Below, piece after piece: positions 20,160 through 29,411 of a stretch of 64,000 nt of DNA. Below the pieces are notes generated by a model. It did no database searches and was not told the origin of the DNA. It worked only from the letters and a program-made list of their open reading frames with translations. Source of the DNA: Xenorhabdus mauleonii (GTDB lineage Bacteria > Pseudomonadota > Gammaproteobacteria > Enterobacterales > Enterobacteriaceae); NCBI RefSeq assembly GCF_900113945.1, contig NZ_FORG01000001.1, forward strand, positions 62,001 through 126,000, read 5' to 3'. The position numbers and the translations under genes are program-made. Positions within the stretch are counted from its first letter, which is position 1, and each line of letters begins with the position of its first letter.

Positions 20160-20870
20160 ATGAATAAGAAACTCACAGCAGAACAAATTGCAGATGCCAC
20201 ACGCTTAAAAGACCTGTTTGAGTCCAGAAAGAAGCAGCTTGGCATTTCTCAGGAAACACTTGCAGAAGAAATTGGTAAGACGCAAGGTGCAATTTCACAC
20301 TATCTCAATGGGATAAATTCCCTTAATTTGGAGATGGCAGCCTTCTTTGCCAAAAAATTAGGTGCAAAGATTGCGGATTTCAGCCCATCACTGGACAAAC
20401 AAGCAAGAGAGCTTGTCGATACCCTCTATGACATAGATGATATATTTGCCAACCCGCCACATAACCCAAAGCAATACCCGTTGCTCGATTGGGCAAATGC
20501 AGGCCATTGGTGCGAAGAACCCTCAATCTCATACCCTAGCAACAATACGCAACAATACGAAACGTCTGTTGAGTGTTCACAACATGCTTTTTGGCTGGAA
20601 GTTAAAGGGGATTCAATGAGTTCACCAAATGGCTTAAGCATTCCACAAGGAATGATCATTTTGGTCGATCCGGAAGTGAAACCCAGCGCTAACAATTTAG
20701 TTATCGCAAAACTTGATGGTGAAAAAAAACTGACATTCAAGCAATTAATTTCTGAAGGGTACGACACATTTTTAAAACCGCTCAATTCTCAATACAATAT
20801 GATACCTATCAATAATCATGTCCATATTATTGGGGTTGTTGTCGAAGCAAAAGTGAAAGAATTGCCGTAA
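20160..20870 (+). CDS. CI-like phage repressor (S24 self-cleaving)
   Basis: 236 residues. The N-terminal helix-turn-helix is QETLAEEIGKTQGAISHYLNG. The C-terminal LexA/UmuD-type peptidase domain has nucleophile S152 in VKGDSMSS, lysine K194 in LTFKQL, and a likely cleavage bond Ala114-Gly115 in WANAGHW. The family represses phage lytic promoters and self-cleaves with RecA during the SOS response. All catalytic residues are present, so the repressor looks functional even though almost no phage genes surround it. A strong terminator follows. Confidence 0.93.
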   Translation: MNKKLTAEQIADATRLKDLFESRKKQLGISQETLAEEIGKTQGAISHYLNGINSLNLEMAAFFAKKLGAKIADFSPSLDKQARELVDTLYDIDDIFANPPHNPKQYPLLDWANAGHWCEEPSISYPSNNTQQYETSVECSQHAFWLEVKGDSMSSPNGLSIPQGMIILVDPEVKPSANNLVIAKLDGEKKLTFKQLISEGYDTFLKPLNSQYNMIPINNHVHIIGVVVEAKVKELP

Positions 20871-20944
20871 GGTTTTTATCATTTATTCTCAATTAAAACC
20901 TTACAACCATTAAGAAAATAGGTTTGAGCTATAAAATATTAAAA

Positions 20945-20971
20945 GGCGTGCTTATTACCGCACGCCTTTTT
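20945..20971. terminator. Terminator between cI and the Ig-like gene
   Basis: GGCGTGC...GCACGCC followed by T5 and preceded by A4, so it works in both directions. A near copy, including the AAAAACATT after it, lies at 24871-24897. Confidence 0.85.
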
Positions 20972-20999
20972 AAGGAAAAACATTGAGTATTAATACCAA

Positions 21000-22934
21000 T
21001 TAATTATAAGTACAGAGTAACAATCCACCTGTACTATTATCAAGATCATCGGGGTCCGTGGTTATACTGTTAGTTGATGCATCGTATATAGCATATGGAT
21101 TACCCGGTTTAGAATCATCTTTAATTTTGATAAAGTATTGGCCTGGAGTTACGCTCGAAGATATGCCATTAAATGTAATAAATACTCCCCAATTAAAAAT
21201 ATTTTTAAATTCAGAATGTATCGGCGAGGCCCCTCCATTAAAATCTGAGAATGTTAAAGATCTATATTGGTTACTGTCAATATTATCGCATGAATTATTA
21301 TCATCCAAAGGATAACTGGCTGGATGATCTTTAGGATAATATAGCTTTCTCACCGTTTTGACATTGTAATAATACCTGTCAGTTTTCCCATCGGGTGTTG
21401 TAACTTTTGCAAGAATACGTGCCTGACCCGCTTTTTTAAAACTAATAGGGCCTGCATTATTTTCTCCTAAATCAACAACATCCTGATTATTTGTTGAATA
21501 TTCAAAGGTATCTAGGCCACCCAGAGCGCCTTGTATTGACGACTGATCGTTAGACCCTATCAAGTGCGCCTTCAACGTATCAAAGAAATTATATGGATGA
21601 TTATCATCCTGAAATGCGTTTTGTGCTATCACCTGTTTATACGTTGAACTATCTTGATCAAGATCGCGATAATAGACCAATAATGCTCCTTGTTTATAAA
21701 CAGAATTAAAACGCACATAATTATCTTGTTCTGTCTTATTCTTCGCCGCCAGTCCTGTTGATGTATATTTAACATTCACTTGAATATCTTTCTCAATACC
21801 AACATTACTCTTTAATGTTCCATACAAATACCCATGTTCATCTGTTTTATCACCGAGAGATTGAACATCAGGTAAGTCATTTTTGTTTATATGAGCGGAA
21901 GCATCAGCCAGATTACGAGACCAATTTACATTGCCTAAATTAATACTATTTTTAAACGGAACTCTACCTTTTTGGATCTTACTATCGACGACCCTATTAA
22001 TTAATGCTCTAAATTTATATCGATCACTTCCGTTTCCATCCAACACGGGTATAGGTTGCCTCTGTTCATATTTTTTCTCTCCGGCACTGGTGATAGTGCT
22101 GTAAAGCACAACATTGCCCACCTCAAGTTTTAAAGGAACCTCCTTAAAACTCACCTGATCTGAGCATTGCCGTGTTGCATCTTTACCAACAACTTGAAGG
22201 CAAACATTTGCACCCTTCACAGCCGGATATTGATAACTGATTAAAGAAGTTGCTAGCTTTCCATCTTTTACTTCTGTAATGGGAACAGGTTTGGGTGACA
22301 ACATTGTTTCGTCATTATTCAGATTAGTGGGCTCTGGATGCTTCACAATCCACTCAAATGCAATCTCTTTTCCTGTATAGGGTGTTATGCCATCAGCACC
22401 CAATATTTCCGCTGTAAACGGATAAGCACCTCCCCCATTTCCGGAGATTGAACCACTATTTAGATTAGTGGTAGGTTTTTTAATGGTCGGCCATTTGAAT
22501 TCAACAACCGGAGTTCGTGTTGGCTTGTTACTGCCTATAGCCGCCGTGACAACCACACCCGAAACCGCCTCCGAGCCGGTTAATGTTGCCCGGTATTGGC
22601 CTTTTTGTTTGTCATCATCATTTTGTGGTACAGGCTTCAGAGTCACGCCCGGGATACTTTGCACGGGCTTTCCATCTTTCTCCAGATGCCAATTTACCTC
22701 ATTACCACTTCCATTATCATTGATGACAGTGGCGGTATAGGTATAAGTTTCGTGAACTAATAGCGGTTTAGATTGGTCAACTTTGATACTGATTGGAAAT
22801 GGATCTTTTTGTTTATCGTTGCCAAGGTGTTCTGTTGCAATGGAGCTATTCGAGTACGCCTTAATAAATAAAGAAAAAAACAATGATATCAATACAATAA
22901 AATACCCTACGAACCTTTTTTTATATGAAAACAT
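21000..22934 (-). CDS. Barrel-less inverse-autotransporter paralogue with Ig-like domains
   Basis: 644 residues. A signal peptide with a long positive N-region (MFSYKKRFVGYFIVLISL...) is almost the same as that of the intimin-like gene upstream, but the beta-barrel is missing. It goes straight into Big-1-type Ig domains (one starting SKPLLVHETYTYTATVIND, one with AYPFTAEILGADGITPYTGK, one with VVLYSTITSAGEKKYEQRQ) and ends with a C-terminal domain with two cysteines (CDN...LLLCTYN) shared with the full-length protein. Without a barrel it cannot be displayed by the usual route; it is probably periplasmic, or a donor cassette for recombination. Confidence 0.82.
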   Translation of the reverse strand: MFSYKKRFVGYFIVLISLFFSLFIKAYSNSSIATEHLGNDKQKDPFPISIKVDQSKPLLVHETYTYTATVINDNGSGNEVNWHLEKDGKPVQSIPGVTLKPVPQNDDDKQKGQYRATLTGSEAVSGVVVTAAIGSNKPTRTPVVEFKWPTIKKPTTNLNSGSISGNGGGAYPFTAEILGADGITPYTGKEIAFEWIVKHPEPTNLNNDETMLSPKPVPITEVKDGKLATSLISYQYPAVKGANVCLQVVGKDATRQCSDQVSFKEVPLKLEVGNVVLYSTITSAGEKKYEQRQPIPVLDGNGSDRYKFRALINRVVDSKIQKGRVPFKNSINLGNVNWSRNLADASAHINKNDLPDVQSLGDKTDEHGYLYGTLKSNVGIEKDIQVNVKYTSTGLAAKNKTEQDNYVRFNSVYKQGALLVYYRDLDQDSSTYKQVIAQNAFQDDNHPYNFFDTLKAHLIGSNDQSSIQGALGGLDTFEYSTNNQDVVDLGENNAGPISFKKAGQARILAKVTTPDGKTDRYYYNVKTVRKLYYPKDHPASYPLDDNNSCDNIDSNQYRSLTFSDFNGGASPIHSEFKNIFNWGVFITFNGISSSVTPGQYFIKIKDDSKPGNPYAIYDASTNSITTDPDDLDNSTGGLLLCTYN

Positions 22935-23100
22935 AATTAATACCCCACAATAAATTAAAAATTATTCTTATTAAGAAATTAATTTATATAAAAAACTCAT
23001 CATTTTGTTTTAATAGCGCATTAAAAATGGAAATTTGGCAATATTTAAAACTCACCATTCAATAATATCGAATTATCACATGTGATTTTAATTAAAATAA
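22935..23100. repeat. Conserved upstream region of the passenger genes
   Basis: About 165 bp starting with TTAATACCCCACAAT next to the ATG. Similar stretches precede the other two family members (24599-24765 and 30528-30700), so promoter and leader were duplicated together with the genes. Confidence 0.65.
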
Positions 23101-23164
23101 ATTTTACTCCTCCCTAACTACCCGTTGTCTTTCAGCTTATTTTTTTGCACCAGATAAATACCCC

Positions 23165-23325
23165 CTTAATTAACACTCCAAATTTATATTATTCAATTCC
23201 GTCCCCATACAACAAGGGCATAAATTGCCCTTGTTCATAGTTTTTCTCACCGGCACTAGTAATAATGCTGTAAAGCATAATATGTCCATCACAAATTTTA
23301 AAGACGCCTTTTTAAAACTCATGTT
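23165..23325 (-). pseudogene. Fragment of a third passenger gene copy
   Basis: Minus-strand blocks in changing frames match the segment around NVVLYSTIT-GEKKYEQGQ-YGNG of the neighbouring genes (compare 23690-23815). This debris lies immediately after the stop of the 424-residue paralogue and shows that further copies existed. Confidence 0.6.
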
Positions 23326-24598
23326 AATAGTGCGCACAACCATTTGGGAGATCATTAGGCGATTTCTTAAAGCGCACATAATTATCTGAATCAGCCTTAC
23401 TATTCATTGTATTTTCTGATAAATATATTGCATTTACCCATACTCTAATATAGTCATTCTCAACACCAGTATAACTTCTTAATGTACCATATAAATATCC
23501 TTCTCCATCTGTATTAATATTGATGGACTGGACATTGCATAGGCCTGGTATATGAAAGGGGTTATTGATCTGTTCATGACCCCAATTTACTTCTTTGATA
23601 TTCTGGCTATTCTTATATGGAACACTACCATTTTTAACATTATTATTGATTTTTCTCTTAACCAATACGCCAAATTTATATTGATCAGTTCCGTTCCCAT
23701 ACAACTCAGGTATGGGTTGCCCCTGTTCATATTTTTTATCTCCGAGATTGGTAATAGTGCTGTAAAGCACAACATTGTCCATCTCAAGTGTTAAAGGCGC
23801 CTCTTTAAAACTCACTTTATCCGAGCATTGCCGTGTTGAATCTTCACCAACAACTTGAAGGCAAACATTTGCACCCTTCACGGCCGGATATTGATAACTC
23901 ATTAAAGATGCTGGCAGAGTGCCATTCTTGACTTCTGTAATAGGTGAGCCGGATTCTAATGACAATATTGTTTCATCATTATTCGGATTACTTGGATCTG
24001 GATGCACCATAGACCACTCAAATTGAATCTTTTTCCCTGTATAGGGTGTCGTGCCATCAGCGCCAAATATTTCCGCTGTAAACGGATAAGCCTCTCCCCC
24101 ATCCCCGGAAACTGAACCACTATCTAGGTGAGTGGTAGGTTTTTTAATGGTCGGCCATTTGAATTCAACAACCGGAGTTCGTGTTGACTTGTTATTGCCT
24201 ATAGTCGCCGTGACAACCACTCCCGAAACTGCCTTCGAGCCGGTTAAGGTTGCCCGGTATTGACCTTTTTGTTTGTCATCATCATCTTGTGGTACAGGCT
24301 TCAGAATCACGCCCGGGATACTTTGCACTGACTTCCCATCTTTCTCCAGATGCCAATTTACTGTATTACCACTTCCATTATCATTGGTAACAGTGGCGGT
24401 ATAGGTATAAGTTTCGTGAACTAATAGCGGCTTAGGCTGGTCAACGTTGACACTGATTTGACGTTGGCTTTTTTGTTTGTCGTTGCCAAGGTTTTCTGTT
24501 GCAATGGAACTATTCGAATACGCCTTAATAAATAAAGAAAAAAATAATGATATCAATACAAAAAAATACCCTGCTATCCTTTTTTTATATGAAAACAT
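23324..24598 (-). CDS. Truncated barrel-less Ig-like passenger paralogue
   Basis: 424 residues. The signal peptide and first two Ig-like domains are close to those of the 644-residue paralogue (DQPKPLLVHETYTYTATVTND; AYPFTAEIFGADGTTPYTGK), and the third domain carries VVLYSTITNLGDKKYEQGQ. It stops after DNYVRFKKSPNDLPNGCAHY, so the C-terminal domain with paired cysteines is lost. Probably a decaying copy that still has an open frame. Confidence 0.7.
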   Translation of the reverse strand: MFSYKKRIAGYFFVLISLFFSLFIKAYSNSSIATENLGNDKQKSQRQISVNVDQPKPLLVHETYTYTATVTNDNGSGNTVNWHLEKDGKSVQSIPGVILKPVPQDDDDKQKGQYRATLTGSKAVSGVVVTATIGNNKSTRTPVVEFKWPTIKKPTTHLDSGSVSGDGGEAYPFTAEIFGADGTTPYTGKKIQFEWSMVHPDPSNPNNDETILSLESGSPITEVKNGTLPASLMSYQYPAVKGANVCLQVVGEDSTRQCSDKVSFKEAPLTLEMDNVVLYSTITNLGDKKYEQGQPIPELYGNGTDQYKFGVLVKRKINNNVKNGSVPYKNSQNIKEVNWGHEQINNPFHIPGLCNVQSININTDGEGYLYGTLRSYTGVENDYIRVWVNAIYLSENTMNSKADSDNYVRFKKSPNDLPNGCAHY

Positions 24599-24744
24599 AA
24601 TTAATACCCCACAATGAATTAGAAAAAACAGATTATTATTAAAAAATCAATTTAAAAAACTCATCACTTTGTCTTAATAGAACATTTAAAATGGTAATTT
24701 GATAATATTAAAAACTTATCAATCAATAATATAAAGTTATCACC

Positions 24745-24897
24745 TAGTGATTTTAATGGGATAAATTCCCTCAATTGGGATATGGCAAGCGATTTTATCT
24801 AAAAAGTTGGGTTCAAGATTTAGGAAAGATAATGCGACTCCAACTTTCTTCAAAATATAATACGTAAAAAGGCATGCCTGTTACCGCACGCCTTTTT
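24745..24897. pseudogene. Possible remnant of the cI gene 3' part plus duplicated terminator
   Basis: 24755-24830 resembles codons of the cI gene at 20306-20378: AATGGGATAAATTCCCT is shared exactly, and TGGCA, AAAA-TTGG-T-CAA-GATT follow in order. Then comes a copy of the 20945-20971 terminator with the same trailing AAAAACATT. It suggests that the duplicated unit was repressor end, terminator and passenger gene. Confidence 0.45.
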
Positions 24898-24918
24898 AAA
24901 GAAAAACATTAACACCAT

Positions 24919-27900
24919 TTATTTATAAGTACAGAGTAAAAGCCCCTTGTCTTTGTTATTGATTATCTTATTATTTCTTGTATCATAAATAGCAAATAGG
25001 TTAGTAACAGTATCATAAATCTTGATTAAATCATAATCCTTCCATGTATTGTCCCCTTTCATGGAATCAAATACTCTCCAATCAAAAATATTCTCAAATT
25101 CATCTTTTATCGACAGTAAATCTTTATCGTTTATGGACCTGAGTTCGGAGTCAGTATTTTCACATGTAATACCGTCTGTTATTGATTGTGGCTTCGGCTC
25201 AAAGTTTATGGGATAAACTAACATCCGATCCGTCTTTACATTGTAATAATATATGTTGGTTTGACCATCAGATTTTGTATGTTTTGCGTAGATAAGTGCA
25301 TTACCTTTCCCCATAAAACTAAGAGGCCCTTCACCGTTCTTTCCTAAATCAATAAAAGCAGGAGAACTTGAAGAATCTATTGTATATACAATATTCGGTC
25401 GCTCATTTATATTTTGATATACATCGTCTGATTCATAAGTCAGCACATCCGCACTCAACTGAGGAAAGTAATTAGATGGATGATTCGAATCCTTAAACCT
25501 ATTATGCTTGTTTATCTGACCATACGTTGAGCTATGTCGATTTTGATTATAATTATAGATATATAACTGGCCTTGCTTAGGTTCAGGGGCAAAAACCACA
25601 TCATTATCTTTATCTGTGCTAACAGGGTTGGATATATCTGTATTTTCACCTAACCACAAAGTTACTGACACCCCATTTTTAACGCCAACAAAGCTAATTA
25701 ATTGCGCATATAACTGCCCGCGTTCATTTGTTTTAATCTTACCTGTTGTTTCATCACGTTCAGGAGCGGGTTGAGGGAAATCCTTCTCACTTATTGCACT
25801 ATCACGCGTCCAATTTACAGATATGTTATCAAGATTTTGATTCTTAAAAGGAACGCTACCATTCTGGACATTTTGATTGACTGCCCTAGTAATGAGTGCC
25901 TGATATCTATACGCTTGCTTTCCGTTCCCATATAAAACGGGTGGTTCCCCCGGTGTAACTGGTGACATTACACCGTCCTTGACTGTATCAATGACTACAA
26001 CACTCTCGATCTGTAACTTTAAATCAACCTCATCAAAACCCACCGCATTTGAGCATTGTTGCGTTGAAGATGCACCTGCAACTTGAAGGCAAACCGCTGC
26101 TCCCTGCACAGCTGGATATTGATAACTCATTAAAGATGCTGTCAGCGTTCCATCCTTGACTTCTGTAATAGGAGGGTCGGATGGTGTTGACAAGGTTGTT
26201 TCGTCATTATTAGGATTTTTGGGATCTGGCAATTTCAAAGACCACTCAAATTTAATCTTTTTCCCTATATAGGGTGTTGTACCATCAGCGCCAAATATTT
26301 CCGCCTTAAATTGATAAGCACCTCCCCCATCACCGGGAACTGATTTATCCCCAGTAGTAGGTTGTTTAATGGTCGGCCATTTGAATTCAACAGGTGCTGG
26401 AGCTGGCGTTGGCTTGCTATTGCCTATCGAAGCGGTGACAACCAATCCCGAAATTGCCTTCGAGCTGGTTAATGTTGCTCGGAACTGGCCTTTTTTCTTG
26501 TCGTCGTCATTTCGTGGTATCTTCTTCAATTCCATACCTGAGCCAGAGATATCTTGTACTGGATTCCCATCTTTCTCCAGCCCCCAATTTGCATCATTGG
26601 CACTTCCATCCGCATTTTTGACCGTGGCGGTATAGGTATAAGTTTCGTGAACTAAGAGTGGCCCGGGCTGATCAGACGTAACGGCAATTGTTTCAGGTTC
26701 TTCAGAGACGAAATTCACAGGTTCTGAACACTCTTTTGTTGCAGGCTCATTAACAATTTGCAGGCAAACCTGTGCCCCTTTCACAGCCGGTTTTTGCTGG
26801 TGGCTGCTTAAAGATGCTTTCAGCGTTCCGCCTGATCCTACTTTATGGGTGCTACCGGGGGGTGGTGATAATTGAGTCTTACTTTCATCGTTACCTTGTG
26901 GCAATTTCAGCGACCATTCAAATTGAACCTCTTGCCCTGTATAGGGCGTTTTACCATCAACTTCAAATATTTCCGCCGTAAACTGGTAAGGCACCGACCC
27001 ATTCCCGATCACAGTTCCGTTCGCTGGGGTAAAGGTCGGTTTTTTAATGGTCGGCCATTTGAACTCGACAGGCGGAGATTTTCCTTGATTGTTTTTGTCT
27101 ATAGCGATGGCAACTACGTTCGAAATGGCTTTCGAGCTGGTTAATGTTGCTCGAAACTGACCTTTTCTCTTGTCGTCGTCATTTCGTGGTATCTTCTCCA
27201 GCTTCATACCTGAGCCAGGGATATCTTGCACCGGCTTCCCATTGTGCTCCAGCTTCCAGTCTATTGAGCTGCCGGTCTCTGGATTACCATCATTATCTTT
27301 GACAGTAGCGGTATAGGTATAAAGCTCGCCAACTAAGAGAGGCCCCGGCTTGTCAGGATTGACAGTTATTTTTTCAGGTTTGAAAGAAACCGCATCTTTG
27401 GAATCTATCCAAACAGCAGGTTTATCTTCAATGGCAAGGGAAACAGTAATGTCTTTTGCTTCAACCCTGCTGGTCAACGTTGCCGTCAATTCGCCCTTCT
27501 TAGTGGTTTTACTCCCCGTTGATATCAGCTCAAGCCCTGTTATTGATGGATTAGTTTTCCAAATTACATTAGCAATTTCCTGTTCTTCGGCGATCTGCTT
27601 ATTTTCATCGATAATAATCACCGTATAGGTATAAGACTCTTTACCATCTGCTGTTAATATTTTTGTATTTTTGGGTTTGATATCAATAGCATTATCTTTA
27701 ATAGAATAATTCTTAGCCTCTGACGTAAAGGAGACCGGATGTTCTGCCGCAACAGCCGGTTGATTTTCAATGGCAAGGGAAATTGTTACATCTTTGACTT
27801 CCGCAGTACTGGCCAATGTTGCTTTTAGTTTTCCATCTTCAGTGGTCGTGAATACCCCGTTATTTTCATTTTCTGCGTTCAAGGTCAGCCCAGCAACGTT

Positions 27901-29403
27901 CTTATCTTTGTTCCATATGACATTCTTAATTTTCTGATTTCTTGCGGGTTTTTTCTGGCTGTCAAGAACGGTGGCGGTAAAGGTATAGGATTTTGGGCCA
28001 TTCGCGATTAAAGGGCCGGGAGGATCAACTTTCAGCGCGCCTTCAAGATGATAGCCCGCCGTATTCGGTGTAGACGTAAAGGAGACCGGATGTTCTGCCG
28101 AAACAGCCGGTTGATTTTCAATGGCAAGAGAAACCATCACATCTTTGACTTCCGCAGTACTGGTCAATGTTGCTTTTAGTTTTCCATCGTTAGTGGTCGT
28201 GAATACCCCGTTATTTTCATTTTCTGCGTTCAAGGTCAGCCCAGCAACGTTCTTATCTTTGTTCCATATGACATTCTTAATTTCCTGATTTCTTGCGGGT
28301 TTTTTCTGGCTGTCAAGAACGGTGGCGGTAAAGGTATAGGATTTTGGGCCATTCGCGATTAAAGGGCCGGGAGGATCAACTTTCAGCGCGCCTTCAAGAT
28401 GATAGCCCGCCGTATTCGGTGTAGACGTAAAGGAGACCGGATGTTCTGCCGAAACAGGCCGTTGATTCTCAATGGCAAGAGAAACCATCACATCTTTGAC
28501 TTCCGCAGTACTGGTCAATGTTGCTTTTAGTTTTCCATCGTTAGTGGTCGTGAATACCCCGTTATTTTCATTTTCGGCTTTCAGAATAAGTCCATCAACA
28601 TGCTTGTCATTGCTCCACTTTACATGTGCAATTTCCTGATTTTTTACGGGATTGTTATTGTTATCCAAAATCGTGGCCGTATAAGTGTAAGTCTGGGCAC
28701 CGTCAGCAATCACAGGCCCTTTAGGTAAAACGTCCACTGTACCGACTTTGAAACTAGCAAGTTCCTTCTCAAAGCTGACCTCTCCTACCAGTTGCAGCGG
28801 CTGCCCACTCCATTGCAAGTAAACTTTAACGCTTTTATGTGGCTTGGTGCTGGTTAAAACCGGTTTAACCCTGAATTGTCCATACCCATTAAGTTCCGCT
28901 GTGCCTGAGCCATCCAGCCCTTCTAATTTCAACCCTGAATCTTCGCCAATTGCCGGTTCCGTTACCCATTGAACCTGCTTTATCGTCGTATTTTTTATTG
29001 GCGTTCCATGCACTGAATCAAACGTAATCACAGGATTAAATGTATATCCATCCTCTTTCTTGCCTGTTGCAAATAACGGCCCTGCTGGGGTGAAATTAGG
29101 TTCCCCGCTTTTTTTCAACATAAAAGGTTTAACAGTGATTTGCATCTCAACAGGCGATAGTTTCTGGTTATCGTGCAACTCTGCAACGGCATAAATAGGA
29201 TAATTATTATTTTGATGAGCGTCTGCTACATAATTAGGTAAGGTAACGTTAATCGTCTCGCCTATTTCCGGAAAAATTTTTCCACCATTCTGTTGAAATG
29301 CTTGGTTGGTTGACCAATGAATTCGTTTGATTGACGTATTGGCGGATAATTTAGCGGTAATGGCACGTGATTCCTGACTATAGCCAATGATATTTTCAGG
29401 CAA
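24919..29403 (-). CDS. Ig-like passenger of the intimin/invasin-like protein (second part of split gene)
   Basis: 1494 residues made of about ten or eleven Ig-like (Big-1-like) domains of roughly 100 residues, each opening with patterns such as PGPLIANGPKSYTFTATVLD, and a C-terminal domain ending DKGLLLCTYK with a cysteine pair. The frame starts MPENIIGYSQES, and upstream codons in the same frame read IVKIT, the usual linker after the barrel. The barrel is in another frame at 29412-30527. One extra A in the A7 run at 29420-29426 would join them into about 1870 residues. Role: surface adhesin or invasin. Domains 4-6 are near-identical tandem repeats. Confidence 0.85.
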   Translation of the reverse strand: MPENIIGYSQESRAITAKLSANTSIKRIHWSTNQAFQQNGGKIFPEIGETINVTLPNYVADAHQNNNYPIYAVAELHDNQKLSPVEMQITVKPFMLKKSGEPNFTPAGPLFATGKKEDGYTFNPVITFDSVHGTPIKNTTIKQVQWVTEPAIGEDSGLKLEGLDGSGTAELNGYGQFRVKPVLTSTKPHKSVKVYLQWSGQPLQLVGEVSFEKELASFKVGTVDVLPKGPVIADGAQTYTYTATILDNNNNPVKNQEIAHVKWSNDKHVDGLILKAENENNGVFTTTNDGKLKATLTSTAEVKDVMVSLAIENQRPVSAEHPVSFTSTPNTAGYHLEGALKVDPPGPLIANGPKSYTFTATVLDSQKKPARNQEIKNVIWNKDKNVAGLTLNAENENNGVFTTTNDGKLKATLTSTAEVKDVMVSLAIENQPAVSAEHPVSFTSTPNTAGYHLEGALKVDPPGPLIANGPKSYTFTATVLDSQKKPARNQKIKNVIWNKDKNVAGLTLNAENENNGVFTTTEDGKLKATLASTAEVKDVTISLAIENQPAVAAEHPVSFTSEAKNYSIKDNAIDIKPKNTKILTADGKESYTYTVIIIDENKQIAEEQEIANVIWKTNPSITGLELISTGSKTTKKGELTATLTSRVEAKDITVSLAIEDKPAVWIDSKDAVSFKPEKITVNPDKPGPLLVGELYTYTATVKDNDGNPETGSSIDWKLEHNGKPVQDIPGSGMKLEKIPRNDDDKRKGQFRATLTSSKAISNVVAIAIDKNNQGKSPPVEFKWPTIKKPTFTPANGTVIGNGSVPYQFTAEIFEVDGKTPYTGQEVQFEWSLKLPQGNDESKTQLSPPPGSTHKVGSGGTLKASLSSHQQKPAVKGAQVCLQIVNEPATKECSEPVNFVSEEPETIAVTSDQPGPLLVHETYTYTATVKNADGSANDANWGLEKDGNPVQDISGSGMELKKIPRNDDDKKKGQFRATLTSSKAISGLVVTASIGNSKPTPAPAPVEFKWPTIKQPTTGDKSVPGDGGGAYQFKAEIFGADGTTPYIGKKIKFEWSLKLPDPKNPNNDETTLSTPSDPPITEVKDGTLTASLMSYQYPAVQGAAVCLQVAGASSTQQCSNAVGFDEVDLKLQIESVVVIDTVKDGVMSPVTPGEPPVLYGNGKQAYRYQALITRAVNQNVQNGSVPFKNQNLDNISVNWTRDSAISEKDFPQPAPERDETTGKIKTNERGQLYAQLISFVGVKNGVSVTLWLGENTDISNPVSTDKDNDVVFAPEPKQGQLYIYNYNQNRHSSTYGQINKHNRFKDSNHPSNYFPQLSADVLTYESDDVYQNINERPNIVYTIDSSSSPAFIDLGKNGEGPLSFMGKGNALIYAKHTKSDGQTNIYYYNVKTDRMLVYPINFEPKPQSITDGITCENTDSELRSINDKDLLSIKDEFENIFDWRVFDSMKGDNTWKDYDLIKIYDTVTNLFAIYDTRNNKIINNKDKGLLLCTYK
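27735..28790 (-). repeat. Tandem 351-bp coding repeats in the passenger
   Basis: Three units with an exact period of 351 bp (117 residues): the landmark GAATACCCCGTTATTTTCAT starts at 27850, 28201 and 28552. Units 1 and 2 are nearly identical over their full length and unit 3 diverges at one end. Such repeats can expand or contract by recombination and change adhesin length. Confidence 0.85.
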
Positions 29404-29411
29404 GGTTATTT

